From assembly GCA_002424635.1 (NCBI GenBank), contig DIKT01000062.1, positions 38,278 to 90,236 on the forward strand: 51,959 bases of DNA, read 5' to 3'. Each line of letters opens with the position of its first letter. Position 1 is the stretch's first letter. The position numbers and the translations under genes are program-made. This DNA is from Desulfobulbaceae bacterium UBA5611. Its GTDB lineage: Bacteria > Desulfobacterota > Desulfobulbia > Desulfobulbales > Desulfocapsaceae. Under the pieces are notes generated by a model, which worked only from the letters and a program-made list of their open reading frames with translations, had not been told where the DNA came from and ran no database searches. Below, piece after piece: positions 41,804 through 50,338 of the stretch.

Positions 41804-44398
41804 TCACAGCCCCAGAAGCTGATAAATCCGGCTCATATCCACGCTCTCGCGAACGGTGGCGGCCAGGCGATCGAAGGCGGGTTCCAGGTCGTAGGGGGCG
41901 GGAATGCCAGGCAACGGCGCCAAGCCCTGGCGCTGGCGCAGGCGGTTGATGAACCAGCGGCGGAAGGGGTCGGAATCGAAGATCCCGTGCAGGTAGCTGC
42001 CCCAGATCCGGCCGGAGGCATCGCCAGCACCGCAGCCGGTGCCATCGGTAAAGGCCAGCGTCGTCGGCAGGTCGGTCTGCGAGCGGCCATGATGGATTTC
42101 GTAGCCATGGACCGGCTGGCCGGACTCTGTATGGATTCCCTGCTGGCGGACCAGTTTTTTGTCGGCGGCCAGCACCGTGGTCATGGCCAGCAGTCCGAGC
42201 CCGGCCATTGATCCTTGATTGGATTCAATGGCCAGCGGGTCTTCGATGGTTGTCCCCAGCATCTGATAACCGCCGCAGACCCCGATGATCTCGCAGCCCT
42301 CGGCAGCAAGCCTCTTTATAGCGGCGGCCAGTCCGCAGGATCTGAGGGCGGCCAGATCATGGAGCACGTTCTTGGAACCGGGCAGGATGATGGCCTGGGG
42401 CCGGCCCAGCTCCTCCGGCCGCTCCACCACCCGCAGGAAGACATCAGGCTCGGCGGCCAGGGGTTCGATATCGGTAAAATTGGAGATATGGGGCAGGCTG
42501 ATCAGGGCAATCTCCACATGGTCAGCCACCGGCCGAGCACTGGTAAATAATCCTTCCTTAAACGACACCGAATCCTCTTCGGGGATGCCCAGATTCTGCA
42601 GATATGGCACCACCCCCAGCACCTCTCGGCCGGTATGGGCGGTTACATAGTCATGAGCCGCCTGCAGCAAGGAGGCCTGACCCCGGAAACGGTTGACGAC
42701 AAATCCAGCCACCAGCGCCCGCTCCCACTCATTGAGCACTTCCATCGTGCCGACAAAGGAGGCATAGACCCCGCCCCGGTCGATATCGCCCACCAGCAGC
42801 ACCGGGGCCTGGGCGTAACGGGCCATTCCCATATTGACGATATCGTGGCGCTTGAGATTGACCTCACCCGGCGAGCCCGCCCCTTCCAGCAGGATCACAT
42901 CATAGTCGGCAGCCAGACTGTCATAGGAGGCATGGGCCGCCTGCATGGCCGTTTCCTTGTAGCGCAGATAGGTCATGACATCCATGTTGCCCACCGAGCG
43001 CCCGTGCACAATGACCTGACTGCCGGTATCGGAATTAGGTTTGAGGAGCACCGGATTCATGCGCACATCCGGGTCAAGACGGGCGGCCTGGGCCTGCACC
43101 ACCTGGGCCCGCCCCATCTCCAGCCCGTCATGGGTGACAAAGGAGTTAAGCGACATATTCTGGGCCTTGAACGGGGCCACCCGCACCCCATCCTGCAGCA
43201 GGATGCGGCAAAGGGCAGCGGTGAGCACTGATTTGCCGGCATTGGAAGAGGTGCCTTGCAACATTAAAGGACGCGCTTTTTTGGCGGCAGCTTTCTTAAC
43301 TGTTATGGGAGGCGGCTGTAAAATCTCAGCCAGGGCGTCAAGCAGCCGCCTGTTATCAGCAGCCGTCCGCACGGCAATGCGGAAATAACCGGCATCCAGG
43401 CCGGTATAATTAGCACAGAGGCGGATCATGATCTTCTGCTCCAGAAGACTGGCGGCCAGGAGCTTGGCATCACGGCCATCCCGGAAGCGCAGCAGCAGAT
43501 AATTGGCGGCGGACTCAAAAACCTCCAGATCCGGCAATCGTTGCAGCTCCTGCATGAGTTCGATCCGCAGATCCTGACACAGGGCTCGGGACTGCGCCGC
43601 AAAATCATGATCGGCCAAGGCCCTTATCCCCACGGCCTGGGCCAGGGTGTTTACCGTCCACGGCGGCAGATGCTGACGCAGCAAGCGGGCGATGGCCAGG
43701 GGAAAGATGCCAAAACCGAGACGCAGCCCGGGAATTGCAAAAAACTTGGTCATTGAATGCAGGGTCATGATGTTGTCACCAGTAAAGGCGACACTCCTGC
43801 CGCCCTCGACAAAATCAAGGAAAGCCTCATCAATCAAAAACAGGGTGGCCGGATGGCTCCTGGCCAGCTGGATGATCTGGTCGGCATCCACCAGTGCCCC
43901 GGTGGGATTATTAGGCGAGCCGAGCACTACCAGTTCCCCGCCTGTAAGAAGAGGGGCAAGTTCGCCTGGCTGCAGCTTAAAGCCAAGCTCGGCCGCAAGG
44001 AGGAAGGGGCGCACGGTCATCCCGGCCAGCGTCATGACCTTGGTGTAATCAATATAGGCCGGAGCAGGGATCAGGGCATGATGACGGCCCAGAAGCCTGG
44101 GCAGGTGATAGAGCAGTTCGGTGGTGCCGTTAGCCACCAGCACCGATTCTTCCGGCACCTGATAGCGCTCGGCAATAGCCTGCACCAGCTTGCCGGCATA
44201 AGGATCAGGATAATGGACCAGCGAGGCCACTTCGGAGCTGATGAGCGGCCGCAGCCATTCCGGCGGCCCCAGAGGATTGATATTGGCGCTGAAATCCAGC
44301 AGAGTGGCCACCTCGGTGCCCAGTTGCCGAGCCAGGCCATGAACATTGCCGCCATGGCCGGTGACGCCTGCTGACAGAGGGGGCCTGGGAGTAGTCAT
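41804..44398 (-). CDS. cobQ: fused threonine-phosphate decarboxylase (CobD) - cobyric acid synthase (CobQ)
   Basis: An 864-residue bifunctional protein. Residues 1-360 are a PLP enzyme of the CobD type: TGHGGNVHGLARQLG, SPNNPTG near 161, and the PLP Lys218 in SMTKFFAIPGLRLG. It makes the aminopropanol phosphate linker from threonine phosphate. A Lys/Ala-rich linker (about 361-377) leads to CobQ. There the N-terminal synthetase has GTSSNAGKS (382-390), and the glutamine amidotransferase has Cys708 (GVCGGYQMLG) and His804 (SYLHGIFD). CobQ amidates the corrin side chains using glutamine and ATP. Both halves are complete. The start overlaps the cobS stop (ATGA). The fusion joins two steps that meet just before cobinamide formation. 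Confidence 0.94.
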   Translation of the reverse strand: MTTPRPPLSAGVTGHGGNVHGLARQLGTEVATLLDFSANINPLGPPEWLRPLISSEVASLVHYPDPYAGKLVQAIAERYQVPEESVLVANGTTELLYHLPRLLGRHHALIPAPAYIDYTKVMTLAGMTVRPFLLAAELGFKLQPGELAPLLTGGELVVLGSPNNPTGALVDADQIIQLARSHPATLFLIDEAFLDFVEGGRSVAFTGDNIMTLHSMTKFFAIPGLRLGFGIFPLAIARLLRQHLPPWTVNTLAQAVGIRALADHDFAAQSRALCQDLRIELMQELQRLPDLEVFESAANYLLLRFRDGRDAKLLAASLLEQKIMIRLCANYTGLDAGYFRIAVRTAADNRRLLDALAEILQPPPITVKKAAAKKARPLMLQGTSSNAGKSVLTAALCRILLQDGVRVAPFKAQNMSLNSFVTHDGLEMGRAQVVQAQAARLDPDVRMNPVLLKPNSDTGSQVIVHGRSVGNMDVMTYLRYKETAMQAAHASYDSLAADYDVILLEGAGSPGEVNLKRHDIVNMGMARYAQAPVLLVGDIDRGGVYASFVGTMEVLNEWERALVAGFVVNRFRGQASLLQAAHDYVTAHTGREVLGVVPYLQNLGIPEEDSVSFKEGLFTSARPVADHVEIALISLPHISNFTDIEPLAAEPDVFLRVVERPEELGRPQAIILPGSKNVLHDLAALRSCGLAAAIKRLAAEGCEIIGVCGGYQMLGTTIEDPLAIESNQGSMAGLGLLAMTTVLAADKKLVRQQGIHTESGQPVHGYEIHHGRSQTDLPTTLAFTDGTGCGAGDASGRIWGSYLHGIFDSDPFRRWFINRLRQRQGLAPLPGIPAPYDLEPAFDRLAATVRESVDMSRIYQLLGL

Positions 44399-45207
44399 GG
44401 AGTAGTGCCTCCCTGACGGCCGAAGGTCATGGCTATGGCCACCATCAGCTCGGTGAGCTCACAGACGGCGCCCAGGGTATCGCCGGTGGCCCCGCCGATT
44501 TTACGGCGGCACCAGAGGGAAAACAGAAGAACGGTCAGGGCCACGGCGATGATAACGGGCCACATCAGACGCCACCCGCTCCAGGCCAGGACGGCTGCCA
44601 GCAGGGCCAGCGACCACAGTGCCGCCCAACGGCTGGCTGGTGAATAAAAAAGCCGGCCCAACCCCTCACCCTCCCGGGCATAAGGCAGCATGGCCATGGT
44701 CAGGACAATGGCGCAGCGGCCGGCCAGGGGCATGGCGATCAGGGTGAGAATCAGGGTAGGACCGCTAAGAGAGACCAGGGCGGCGAATTTACCAAGGAGC
44801 ACCATGACAAGGACGATCACGCCCATGGCTCCGGTATGGCTGTCGCGCATGATCTCCAGTATGCGCTCCCGCGGACGGGCGCTGAGCAGGCCGTCGCCGC
44901 TGTCGGCCAGACCATCCAGATGCAGGCAGCCGGAGGCCGCAGCCAGCAGGACAATGGCAGCCACGGCCACCACCGGTGGCGGGCAAAAGGCCATGACACC
45001 GGAGATGAAGACCGCCGCGGTCAGGCCGATCAGCAGCCCGATCACCGGGAACCAGGCCAGACTGGCCGTGAAAAAATGGCCATCCTGCTCACAGCGCCAG
45101 ACCAGCGGCACAATGGTCAGAAAACGCAGGGCCGCCAGAAAGCTGGCCAGCGGATGCATGAGCGCTGTCGGCAGCCACCACCGTCTGTCTTTATCAGGAC
45201 TGATCAC
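44395..45207 (-). CDS. cobS: adenosylcobinamide-GDP ribazoletransferase (cobalamin synthase)
   Basis: A 270-residue integral membrane protein that joins adenosylcobinamide-GDP to alpha-ribazole (phosphate). LASFLAALRFLTIVPL at the start, HLDGLADSGDGLLS near 95 (metal-binding Asp cluster) and several hydrophobic helices are typical. The frame starts with GTG 45207, three bases after the cobT stop; an ATG at 45159 begins the conserved core and is an alternative. The end overlaps the next gene by four bases. It belongs to the nucleotide-loop assembly block with cobT, cobU and cobC. Confidence 0.94.
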   Translation of the reverse strand: MISPDKDRRWWLPTALMHPLASFLAALRFLTIVPLVWRCEQDGHFFTASLAWFPVIGLLIGLTAAVFISGVMAFCPPPVVAVAAIVLLAAASGCLHLDGLADSGDGLLSARPRERILEIMRDSHTGAMGVIVLVMVLLGKFAALVSLSGPTLILTLIAMPLAGRCAIVLTMAMLPYAREGEGLGRLFYSPASRWAALWSLALLAAVLAWSGWRLMWPVIIAVALTVLLFSLWCRRKIGGATGDTLGAVCELTELMVAIAMTFGRQGGTTP

Positions 45208-45210
45208 GTC

Positions 45211-46275
45211 TTATTTATCAGCCCCGGCCACGGCGGCCTCGGCAAAAGTTGCGACCTCGGTGAGCACCGCCCGTGCTGCCTCCACCAGATTCATGGCCAG
45301 GGCGGCACCGGTGCCCTCACCCAGGCGCATATTCAGATCAAGCAGCGGTTTCAGGCCCAGCTTCTCATGCATGGCAGAGTGTCCCGGTTCCATGGAGCGA
45401 TGTGCGCAGATGATATAATCACGGACAAAGGGCTCAATAGCACAGGCAATCAGAGCCCCGGCAGTGGAAATAAAGCCATCAATCACTACCGGTTTCTGGT
45501 TGGCAGCCGCCCCCAGGATCAGGCCGGCGATACCGCCGATCTCAAAGCCGCCCACCTTGGCCAGCACATCGAGGCCATTGCCGGCATCGGGCATATTGAC
45601 CGCCAGGGCCTTGATGATCACCTCTGCCTTATGACACAACTGGGCGTCATCAAGACCGGTACCCCGGCCGGTGAGCTCAGCCACCGGTTTGCCGGTGAAC
45701 ACAGCGGCAATGGCCGTCGACGGCGTGGTATTGCCGATGCCCATATCACCGGTCCCGAAGATATCAATGCGACCGGCCAGTTCATTGGCGATATCAATCC
45801 CCGCTTCCACCGCCATCTGGGCCATGGTTCGGCTCATGGCGGGACCGACCGCGATATTGCCGGTACCCATCCCTATCTTCTTATTGATGATCTTACCGGT
45901 GGCGGCCAGCTCGCGCAGATCAGCCGCCACCCCCATATCGACCACAATTACTTCCGCTCCAGCCTGACGGGCCAGGGCATTGATCCCGGCCCCGCCATTG
46001 ACGAAATTATAGACCATCTGCGGCGTTACTTCCGATGGGAATTTGCTCACCCCCTCGGCCACCACGCCGTGATCTCCGGTCATCACCACTACCGCCTTTC
46101 TCTGGACTGCCGGAGTCATGGAACGGGTCATGCCGGCCAGATCAACGGCCAGATCCATGAGATCGCCCAAGGCCCAATGAGGCAAGGCCAATTGATCCAG
46201 ACGCTCCTTGGCGCGCGCACGGGAGCTACTGTCTTGCGGATATATTTTTTGCAGGGTTCGTGCTAACAGGCTCAT
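45211..46275 (-). CDS. cobT: nicotinate-nucleotide-dimethylbenzimidazole phosphoribosyltransferase
   Basis: About 354 residues. It activates the lower-ligand base by moving phosphoribose from nicotinate mononucleotide, giving alpha-ribazole phosphate. GDHGVVAEGVSKFPSEVTPQMVYNFVNGGAGIN, GTGDMGIGNTTPS and the late LRLGEGTGAALAMNLV (catalytic Glu) are all standard. The frame extends to a TTG at 46287, but ATG 46275 starts the family-like MSLLARTL. It lies between cobU and cobS with short gaps. Which base is used cannot be read from the sequence. Confidence 0.95.
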   Translation of the reverse strand: MSLLARTLQKIYPQDSSSRARAKERLDQLALPHWALGDLMDLAVDLAGMTRSMTPAVQRKAVVVMTGDHGVVAEGVSKFPSEVTPQMVYNFVNGGAGINALARQAGAEVIVVDMGVAADLRELAATGKIINKKIGMGTGNIAVGPAMSRTMAQMAVEAGIDIANELAGRIDIFGTGDMGIGNTTPSTAIAAVFTGKPVAELTGRGTGLDDAQLCHKAEVIIKALAVNMPDAGNGLDVLAKVGGFEIGGIAGLILGAAANQKPVVIDGFISTAGALIACAIEPFVRDYIICAHRSMEPGHSAMHEKLGLKPLLDLNMRLGEGTGAALAMNLVEAARAVLTEVATFAEAAVAGADK

Positions 46276-46328
46276 GATGTAATTCAAGATGTTAAATTTA
46301 ATTTTTTAAGTAATGGTCGCTGGCCGGA

Positions 46329-46865
46329 TCATTTCAGGCGCAGAGGCAGCCCGCAACTAACCAGATACACTTCAACGGCAGCCGCGGCCAGCATCCGGTT
46401 ACAGCGGCCGACCAGATCGCGGTAGATTCTGGCTGCCGAATTATCAGGAACAATCCCCATCCCCACCTCATTGGTGACGCAAATCACCGTTCCCGGATAG
46501 TCTTGTGCAGCCTCGATCAGAAGCTGACAATGAAGCTGCATCTCAGGGTCGGTAAACGGTTGTCCACTCCTTTTCGCCTGATACATGAGATTATTTACCC
46601 ACAGAGTGAGGCAATCAATCACACAGACCGGATACTTCTGCTCCGTCTGCAGGATGGCGGGAATAGCCGTCTGCTCTTCAATCGTCTGCCATTCCAGTCC
46701 TGCCCTTTCTTCGCGGTGTCTGCTAATGCGCTCTGCCATCTCGGCATCAACGACTGGACAAGTGGCAATAAAACAGCGCGGGCCCGGCAGCAACTGCGCC
46801 ATTTGCAGTGCATAATCACTTTTGCCGCTCCTGGTGCCACCGGTCACGAGAATCAGTCTAGCCAT
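46329..46865 (-). CDS. cobU: adenosylcobinamide kinase / guanylyltransferase
   Basis: A 178-residue bifunctional enzyme that phosphorylates adenosylcobinamide and then guanylylates it. The P-loop GGTRSGKSDYAL is at residues 9-20. FIATCPVVDAEMAERISRHREER (with the active-site His) and DCLTLWVNNL follow, as in the family. The start overlaps the cobC end by 13 bp. Length is normal. Confidence 0.95.
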   Translation of the reverse strand: MARLILVTGGTRSGKSDYALQMAQLLPGPRCFIATCPVVDAEMAERISRHREERAGLEWQTIEEQTAIPAILQTEQKYPVCVIDCLTLWVNNLMYQAKRSGQPFTDPEMQLHCQLLIEAAQDYPGTVICVTNEVGMGIVPDNSAARIYRDLVGRCNRMLAAAAVEVYLVSCGLPLRLK

Positions 46866-47473
46866 TTACTGCCTCTCTCATATGGCGTAACGGTTCCCAA
46901 ATTAAAGCCGGTGAGCACCCCGCCGCCGCTGTGCAGATCCATAGTGCTGTAATGGCCTTTGGCCGCCTGAAAAAGCAGGTAATGTTGCTGGGACAGGCCG
47001 AGCAGGCCGCAGATCAGTGAGCGGATCACCCCGCCATGGGCCACAACAAGTATAGTTTTATTATCGATGGCCAGCAGCCGCTCTTTGACAGCATTCATCC
47101 GGCTGGCAAAGGCAGCGGTCGCTTCGCCTTCCGGAAAGCAGAAATCAGCAAGGCCAGAGGCCCAATGCTGCACCAGCTCCGGGTCCTGGCTCTCGATTTC
47201 CTGAAAGGTCTTGCCTTCCCACCGGCCAAAATCAATCTCCTGCAGATCAGGATCAAGCCGTGTCGGTAGCCCCAGGTTCAGCAGATCAACGGACTGCAGG
47301 CACCGCTGCATGGGGCTGGTCATTACAATCTCGATCGGCAGGGCTGCAAGCTCGGGCCGCAAGCCCTTGATCTGCGCCTTGCCCTTCTCGGACAACAAGA
47401 CCTCACTTGAGCCGATATAACGGCCGGACAGCCCTGTTTGGCCATGCCGGAGAAAAATCAGACGGGAGGCCAT
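46853..47473 (-). CDS. cobC: histidine phosphatase, probable alpha-ribazole phosphatase
   Basis: A 206-residue phosphoglycerate-mutase-like histidine phosphatase with LRHGQT (catalytic His9 region) and a late VVAHGGVIRSLI. The position between cobJ and cobU supports the CobC role, removal of phosphate from alpha-ribazole phosphate or adenosylcobalamin phosphate. By sequence alone it could be any member of the superfamily. Its ATG overlaps the cobJ stop (TAATG). Confidence 0.85.
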   Translation of the reverse strand: MASRLIFLRHGQTGLSGRYIGSSEVLLSEKGKAQIKGLRPELAALPIEIVMTSPMQRCLQSVDLLNLGLPTRLDPDLQEIDFGRWEGKTFQEIESQDPELVQHWASGLADFCFPEGEATAAFASRMNAVKERLLAIDNKTILVVAHGGVIRSLICGLLGLSQQHYLLFQAAKGHYSTMDLHSGGGVLTGFNLGTVTPYERGSKWLD

Positions 47474-48300
47474 TACCAGCTTTTGTCCTCATCTAAATGA
47501 TATTTACCGGCATAGCCCCGGGGCGTGATCATCTGATCATTCCAGATAAAGGTGCTGGCGTTGCCGATGATAACCGTGGATTGCATGCCGATGTCGGCCT
47601 CCAGCATGGCGCCGAGGGTGGTGAGGGTAATGACTTCATCATCACGGGTGGCGGCGGTGACAATCCCTACCGGGGTAGAGCTCGGGCGATGACCAAGGAT
47701 AATCTCTCTGGCCTGGACGATATTCTCCGTTCTCTTTTTCGATTTCGGATTATAAAGGGCAATGACAAAATCAGCCATGGCCGCCCCAGCCAGACGTTTG
47801 GCAATTACCTCCCAGGGGGTGAGCAGATCAGAGAGGCTGATGGCCGCGAAATCGTGCATCAGCGGCGCTCCGAGCCGGGCCGCACAGCCGTTGATGGCGG
47901 CAATGCCGGGGATTATTTCAATGGCAAGCCGACTCTCGCGCTGCGCCGCCATCTCCAAGACCAGACCGGCCATGGCATATATGCCTGGATCACCACCGGA
48001 CACCAGGGCCACCCGCTTGCCGGCCTCGGCCAGGCTCAGAACCTTGGCGCAGCGCTCCACTTCCTGCATCATGGTCGACGAGATCACTTCCTTGCCCGCC
48101 AGCAGCTCTGGAATCAGATCCAGATAGGTACGATAGCCGACCACCACATCGGCTGCAGTTATGGCCTTAGCGGCCGCCGGGGTCAAATGGTCAAGCCCGC
48201 CCGGACCGGTACCGACAACGCTTACCATTCCTTGCGGCACGGGATTTACAGCATGTCCGTCAACTTCTTTACAGCCACCGCCGCAGTTACATCCTTCCAT
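47473..48300 (-). CDS. cobJ: precorrin-3B / cobalt-precorrin-3 C17-methyltransferase with Cys-rich N-terminal extension
   Basis: A 275-residue tetrapyrrole methylase of the CobJ/CbiH class, which methylates C17 during ring contraction. The core begins MVSVVGTGPGGLDHLTPAA at residue 25 and has SGGDPGIYAMAG near 100 and ALYNPKSKKR near 188. Ahead of it lie 24 extra residues with CNCGGGC (4-10), a possible metal or cluster site. The ATG at 48300 overlaps cbiG by 55 bp but has AAGGAAGG four bases upstream, better than the internal ATG at 48228 with no spacing. With CbiG present, the anaerobic route (CbiH) is implied. The gene name is therefore a choice between cobJ and cbiH. Confidence 0.9.
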   Translation of the reverse strand: MEGCNCGGGCKEVDGHAVNPVPQGMVSVVGTGPGGLDHLTPAAAKAITAADVVVGYRTYLDLIPELLAGKEVISSTMMQEVERCAKVLSLAEAGKRVALVSGGDPGIYAMAGLVLEMAAQRESRLAIEIIPGIAAINGCAARLGAPLMHDFAAISLSDLLTPWEVIAKRLAGAAMADFVIALYNPKSKKRTENIVQAREIILGHRPSSTPVGIVTAATRDDEVITLTTLGAMLEADIGMQSTVIIGNASTFIWNDQMITPRGYAGKYHLDEDKSW

Positions 48301-49247
48301 TTTACCTTCCTTACTATAAGTTGTCCCGGAGACGTGTTATTGCTGGCCGCCAATATTGCTGCCGGTTCGGCAACCCCTATGGCTCCGGTGGCAGCCATTA
48401 CCGCCGCCGAGGTTGATACTCCCGCAACCCGGTTAAGTGCATCCTTGTTAAAAAAACGGAGCGGCAGTTTATTGGTGTCGGCAAATTGCAGCAGTCCAGC
48501 CTCGTCCGCTTTCAGATCAATACTGGCAAGCCCGGCAATAGCCGAGCGTTCCAGACGGTATTGCCCGCATAATTCGGTGATCGCCCGCTCAAAATCAGCA
48601 GCAGTGGCTCCTCTATTGCAGCCCAGACCCAGATAAAGATTACAGGGGCAGAGCACCAGGGCTTCAGGATATTGCCCTAAATTAACGGAGCTACAGGAAA
48701 GGATAATATCCGCCAGGGCCGGTTCAGCCACCATCTTGAAATCAGCCGGCAGGCGACCACAGGGCAGGCTGGTAAAAAAACTCACCTGCCCCTCATTGAC
48801 CAGTTTGGCGGAAACGCCGGTCAGACGCTGCGGATTTTTAAGCTGCAAATTGTTGGCTCTGATCCACAGATCAAGGGCTGTATGACCGGTGACATCCGAG
48901 GCGGTGGTAATGACCGCAGCACCTCCGATAATAGCCGCCACCTGGCGGGCCAGGCTATTGCCACCGCCCAGATGACCGGCCAGCAGGCTGATCACAAACT
49001 GCCCTTTCTCATCCAGTACCAGCACACAGGGATCAATCTTTTTATCAAGGCAAAGAGGGACAATAGCCCTGACCACGATGCCGCTTGCCATAATACAGAT
49101 CAGCCCGTCATAAAGAGACCAGAGCCTCTTGATGGTTGCCAGGATCCCGCCGCTCACCTCGCAGATTTCACAGTTTTCCAGATCCGCTGCCAGCCTGGCG
49201 GCAAGTTTTCTGCCACCAATAGTCAGGGCCAGAACGGCTGTCTTCAT
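48246..49247 (-). CDS. cbiG: cobalt-precorrin-5A hydrolase CbiG
   Basis: A 333-residue protein that opens the lactone ring of cobalt-precorrin-5A and releases acetaldehyde, an enzyme specific to the oxygen-independent pathway. The N-terminal part has IMASGIVVRAIVP and LLAGHLGGGNSLAR with SDVTGHTALDLW. The C-terminal CbiG_C domain has LYLGLGCNRGATAADFE and LASIDLKADEAGL. AGGAAGG lies seven bases before ATG 49247. It is first of the seven-gene cobalamin run seen here; the other cbi genes must lie elsewhere. Confidence 0.95.
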   Translation of the reverse strand: MKTAVLALTIGGRKLAARLAADLENCEICEVSGGILATIKRLWSLYDGLICIMASGIVVRAIVPLCLDKKIDPCVLVLDEKGQFVISLLAGHLGGGNSLARQVAAIIGGAAVITTASDVTGHTALDLWIRANNLQLKNPQRLTGVSAKLVNEGQVSFFTSLPCGRLPADFKMVAEPALADIILSCSSVNLGQYPEALVLCPCNLYLGLGCNRGATAADFERAITELCGQYRLERSAIAGLASIDLKADEAGLLQFADTNKLPLRFFNKDALNRVAGVSTSAAVMAATGAIGVAEPAAILAASNNTSPGQLIVRKVKWKDVTAAVAVKKLTDML

Positions 49248-49339
49248 CCTTTTGCCTTCCTGATAAATATCAATAGCGGACTTGCCGGCAGCAAGACAGC
49301 ACTGCCAACAGTATCCACCATACTATCATTACCATTCAT
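49244..49339 (-). CDS. possible 31-aa leader ORF before cbiG
   Basis: ATG 49339 preceded by GGCGG opens a 31-codon frame whose TGA overlaps the cbiG start (ATGA). The product, MNGNDSMVDTVGSAVLLP and a hydrophobic end, has no family. Coupling geometry is good, but there is no other support. Confidence 0.3.
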   Translation of the reverse strand: MNGNDSMVDTVGSAVLLPASPLLIFIRKAKG

Positions 49340-49482
49340 CTGCTTACCGCCTTCTTGAAAAAGAAATTCACCTTTTGTAAAATATTTGCAAGGCAACCAT
49401 TTAAGACGGTAAGGCTGTATAAATCAATACTAAAGAGTTACCAACTCTTAAATAGCTCAGGCTCAAGAAAACATTTTTATTA

Positions 49483-49510
49483 ATTATAGAAACAATACAA
49501 ACAATATCAA
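49483..49510 (-). promoter_or_regulatory. predicted promoter for the cobalamin operon
   Basis: Minus-strand TTGATA (49510-49505), a 16-bp spacer and a perfect TATAAT (49488-49483). It gives a leader of about 230 nt before cbiG. Confidence 0.6.
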
Positions 49511-49543
49511 ATACATATGATGTTTATTTTCAAAAAAAAAGAC

Positions 49544-49579
49544 TTGAAGTTTGACTTCAAAAAGCATTAATGATATATA
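49544..49579 (+). promoter_or_regulatory. predicted promoter with overlapping palindrome before the SH3b gene
   Basis: TTGACT (49551-49556), a 17-bp spacer and TATATA (49574-49579), about 70 bp before the start at 49649. The palindrome TTGAAGT-TTG-ACTTCAA (49544-49560) covers the -35, a typical repressor-site position. Confidence 0.55.
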
Positions 49580-49648
49580 GGTTAATTTATTTAGCAATTC
49601 ACCAAGGTAGGTTTCTTCAAGTTTTCTCAAATCACGGATACTTATATT

Positions 49649-50116
49649 ATGAAAATACAAATTAGCCTGTCACATATTTTCGGCCGATGTCTCATTACCT
49701 GCAGCGCCCTGGTCTTGATCGGTACATCCGCATGTTATGCCGAGACGGTCAGTGTCATGAAAGATGGCACCAATATCCGCACCGGCCCCAGCACTAATGA
49801 CCAGGTGGCCATGGAGCTTTTTCAGGGCTATCCCCTGAAAGTCGTAGAAAAGAAAGGAGACTGGCTTAAGGTCTCTGACTTTGAAAATGATAGCGGCTGG
49901 ATTTTTAAATCATTGGTAGGGCCCGGTAATACTGTTATTGTCAACGCCCAGAAGGCCATCAATATGCGCTCGGAGCCGTCAACCAGCAGCGCCATCGTTG
50001 CCAATATCGAACGGGGGGTTGTGCTTACAAAAATCTCCACCAAAGGCGACTGGATCAAAGTCAAACACAGCAAAGGCACCGAAGGGTGGATTCACAAAAC
50101 ACTACTCTGGCCCTGA
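49649..50116 (+). CDS. secreted protein with two SH3b domains
   Basis: A 155-residue exported protein. The signal peptide runs to about residue 31 (ALVLIGTSACYA-ETV). Two bacterial SH3 domains follow: about 33-90 (VMKDGTNIRTGPSTNDQVAMEL to DSGWIFKSLV) and 95-155 (VNAQKAINMRSEPSTSSAIV to GTEGWIHKTLL). Each has the NxRxxPS and GWI hallmarks. Such proteins usually bind peptidoglycan or regulate wall enzymes in the periplasm. No hydrolase domain is attached. The ATG at 49649 has no strong Shine-Dalgarno sequence. A terminator follows. Confidence 0.88.
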   Translation: MKIQISLSHIFGRCLITCSALVLIGTSACYAETVSVMKDGTNIRTGPSTNDQVAMELFQGYPLKVVEKKGDWLKVSDFENDSGWIFKSLVGPGNTVIVNAQKAINMRSEPSTSSAIVANIERGVVLTKISTKGDWIKVKHSKGTEGWIHKTLLWP

Positions 50117-50131
50117 TATCCATCCCACAAT

Positions 50132-50169
50132 AACCTGATGGCAGAAAAATACTGTACTGCCATCAGGTT
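50132..50169 (+). terminator. hairpin terminator after the SH3b gene
   Basis: A perfect 13-bp stem, AACCTGATGGCAG (50132-50144) with CTGCCATCAGGTT (50157-50169). A TTTTT run comes only about 20 bases later. Confidence 0.7.
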
Positions 50170-50338
50170 CCCTCTCGCATTTTTCCTGGTCTACAAACTT
50201 GCCTTCAGTACTGGGAGTGTTTATTCTGCCGACATAATTTTATATTTTTTGGAGTACAAAAAGCAATCAGGTCGACCGATCCATATGGGTCAATGATTAA
50301 ATAAATTAATTTGAATAGCATGCCCCCAGAATAAAATC

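Larger units (their letters stand above)
49248..49648. other. divergent region between the cobalamin operon and the SH3b gene
   Basis: 400 bp holding two promoters in opposite directions and a palindrome. I searched by eye for a B12 riboswitch (B12 box with GCCACTG) and saw none. A small hairpin AAGAGTT/AACTCTT lies at 49433-49449. Confidence 0.5.

Noticed and set aside
44836..46266. 476-codon plus-strand frame opposite cobT and cobS
   Set aside because: A shadow of high-GC genes; the minus-strand products are clear known enzymes.
49248..49482. Possible B12 riboswitch in the cbiG leader
   Set aside because: No B12 box or conserved core could be found by eye.
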